Below are positions 63,175-64,000 of a stretch of DNA of 64,000 nt, piece after piece. A model generated the notes under the pieces. That model searched no databases, was not told the DNA's origin, and was given only the letters and a program-made list of their open reading frames with translations. The stretch comes from Sulfitobacter sp. EhC04 (GTDB taxonomy: Bacteria; Pseudomonadota; Alphaproteobacteria; Rhodobacterales; Rhodobacteraceae): positions 62,001-126,000 of the forward strand of contig NZ_LXYI01000017.1 of assembly GCF_001650875.1 (NCBI RefSeq). The letters run 5' to 3'. Position numbers and translations under genes: made by a program. The first letter of the stretch is position 1, and each line of letters starts with the position of its first letter.

Positions 63175-64000
63175 TTAAACCTCGGACAGATGTTCCCGGC
63201 ACCTCTTGAGCAAAAAATCTATGAAGAGTCGTACCTTGCTGTCCTGCAACCGCCTGTGCGGATAGAGGCACCCGAACATGGCAGGTTCCGGCGGCGTATC
63301 GGGGAGGATTTCGACAAGATCGCCGCGGTTCAGATGCTCGCTGACTTCGAACAAGGGCTTGTTGACGATCCCGCGCCCGGCAAGCGCCCAATCGGTCAGA
63401 ACGTCGCCGTCATCTGAATCGTAACTGCCGGACACATCCATTCTCAAAGGCCCTTCCGCTGTCGCCAGGGTCCAGAACCATTCAGGCGACCTGGGGTAGC
63501 GCAGCAGCAGGCAATTATGGTTTCGAAGTTCCTGGGGGGTTTGCGGCAAACCACGCCGTTCAAGGTAGGCCGGGGCGGCACACAAAATGCGCGGCGTGTC
63601 CAGGATCTTGCGCAACTTCAAATTTGAATCCGGCGGGCGGCCAATAAAGAAGGCGACATCCAGCCCATCTTCCAACAGGTCCACCTTCCGGTCTGACAAC
63701 CGCAGCCGGACCGATACCTCCGGATATTCATCCACAAAATCGGGGATCAGGGGTGCGATCAGGCGCTTGCCTACACCAAGCGGTGCCGTCACCTGTATGG
63801 TGCCGTGCGGGTTCTGCGAAAAATCGGAGACCGCAGCCTCGGCATCTTCCAACGATTGCACGACCAGCCGGGCGCGATCGTAAAACGCCTGGCCCACTTC
63901 AGTGGGGGACAGTTTGCGGGTTGTGCGGTTGAACAGGCGCACATCCAGACGGCGTTCCAACTCCTTGATCCTGTTGCTGGCCACGGCAGGCGTCAGCCGC
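63175..64000 (-). CDS. LysR-family regulator (purine island, copy 2; N-terminus beyond window)
   Basis: 275 codons of a LysR regulator lie within the window; the frame stays open to the edge (RLTPAVASNRIKELERRLD), so the first about 35 residues are missing. The effector domain is closely related to the regulator at 54329 (both share APLGVG[KR]RLIAP and VSVRLRL[ST]DRKVDL, and both have WALAG[HR]GI). It is on the same strand as the ureidoglycine aminohydrolase gene, upstream of it by about 145 bp. Confidence 0.9.
   Translation of the reverse strand, partial: RLTPAVASNRIKELERRLDVRLFNRTTRKLSPTEVGQAFYDRARLVVQSLEDAEAAVSDFSQNPHGTIQVTAPLGVGKRLIAPLIPDFVDEYPEVSVRLRLSDRKVDLLEDGLDVAFFIGRPPDSNLKLRKILDTPRILCAAPAYLERRGLPQTPQELRNHNCLLLRYPRSPEWFWTLATAEGPLRMDVSGSYDSDDGDVLTDWALAGRGIVNKPLFEVSEHLNRGDLVEILPDTPPEPAMFGCLYPHRRLQDSKVRLFIDFLLKRCREHLSEV

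Noticed and set aside
1-64000. tRNA or rRNA genes, CRISPR arrays, integrase genes or prophage
   Set aside because: No tRNA-like clover-leaf or rRNA motif, no regularly spaced repeats and no intact integrase or phage gene was seen on reading the window.

Overview
The window looks like chromosome of a marine alphaproteobacterium of the Roseobacter group (Rhodobacterales). The reasons are high GC content, densely packed operons with stop/start (ATGA) overlaps, a tripartite tricarboxylate (TTT) transporter, a complete beta-hydroxyaspartate cycle, and gene neighbourhoods typical of that group. This is inferred from gene content; no rRNA or tRNA gene is visible.

Layout. 1-1.64 kb: the 3' end of an RND efflux pump gene. 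1.8-11.4 kb: a sugar-acid module, with a TctCBA transporter and its LacI regulator on the minus strand, diverging from an IlvD/Edd dehydratase, a DapA-family dehydratase, an RraA-like aldolase and a 2-oxoglutarate semialdehyde dehydrogenase on the plus strand. 11.7-17.7 kb: a redox cluster of two quinone-reductase-like flavoproteins, a pirin, a GMC oxidoreductase and an SDR, with a divergent LysR regulator and a remnant of an acyl-CoA ligase. 17.7-18.0 kb: remnants of two transposases. 18.0-27.2 kb: a beta-oxidation operon (fadE-type dehydrogenase, thiolase, bifunctional hydratase/dehydrogenase, acetyl-CoA hydrolase/transferase, FAD-binding protein). 27.4-29.1 kb: an ABC exporter, followed by a 260-bp MITE. 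29.4-36.4 kb: a caa3-type cytochrome c oxidase operon with a triheme cytochrome c, CtaG-type assembly protein and an APC permease. 36.4-41.2 kb: a membrane PQQ dehydrogenase, MgtC, a Ca2+ antiporter-like protein and ExoD. 41.5-43.1 kb: a DUF305 membrane protein followed by an IS6-family transposase remnant and an IS110-like fragment.

43.2-51.9 kb is an apparently undescribed catabolic operon: LysR regulator, polar amino-acid ABC importer, creatininase-family amidohydrolase, class III aminotransferase, BKACE (beta-keto acid cleavage enzyme), GNAT acetyltransferase and an HDAC-like acetylpolyamine amidohydrolase. The gene set suggests uptake and breakdown of an amidated or acetylated beta-amino acid or diamine.

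52.0-63.2 kb combines purine-ring breakdown with the beta-hydroxyaspartate cycle (BHAC). Urate hydroxylase PuuD, HIU hydrolase, an allantoinase-OHCU decarboxylase fusion, ureidoglycine aminohydrolase and ureidoglycolate lyase would lead from urate towards glyoxylate. BhcA-D, with the IclR-type regulator BhcR, convert glyoxylate to iminosuccinate and aspartate and so to C4 metabolism. The enzyme that opens allantoate is not in the window. Two closely related LysR regulators bracket this island; the second is cut by the window end.
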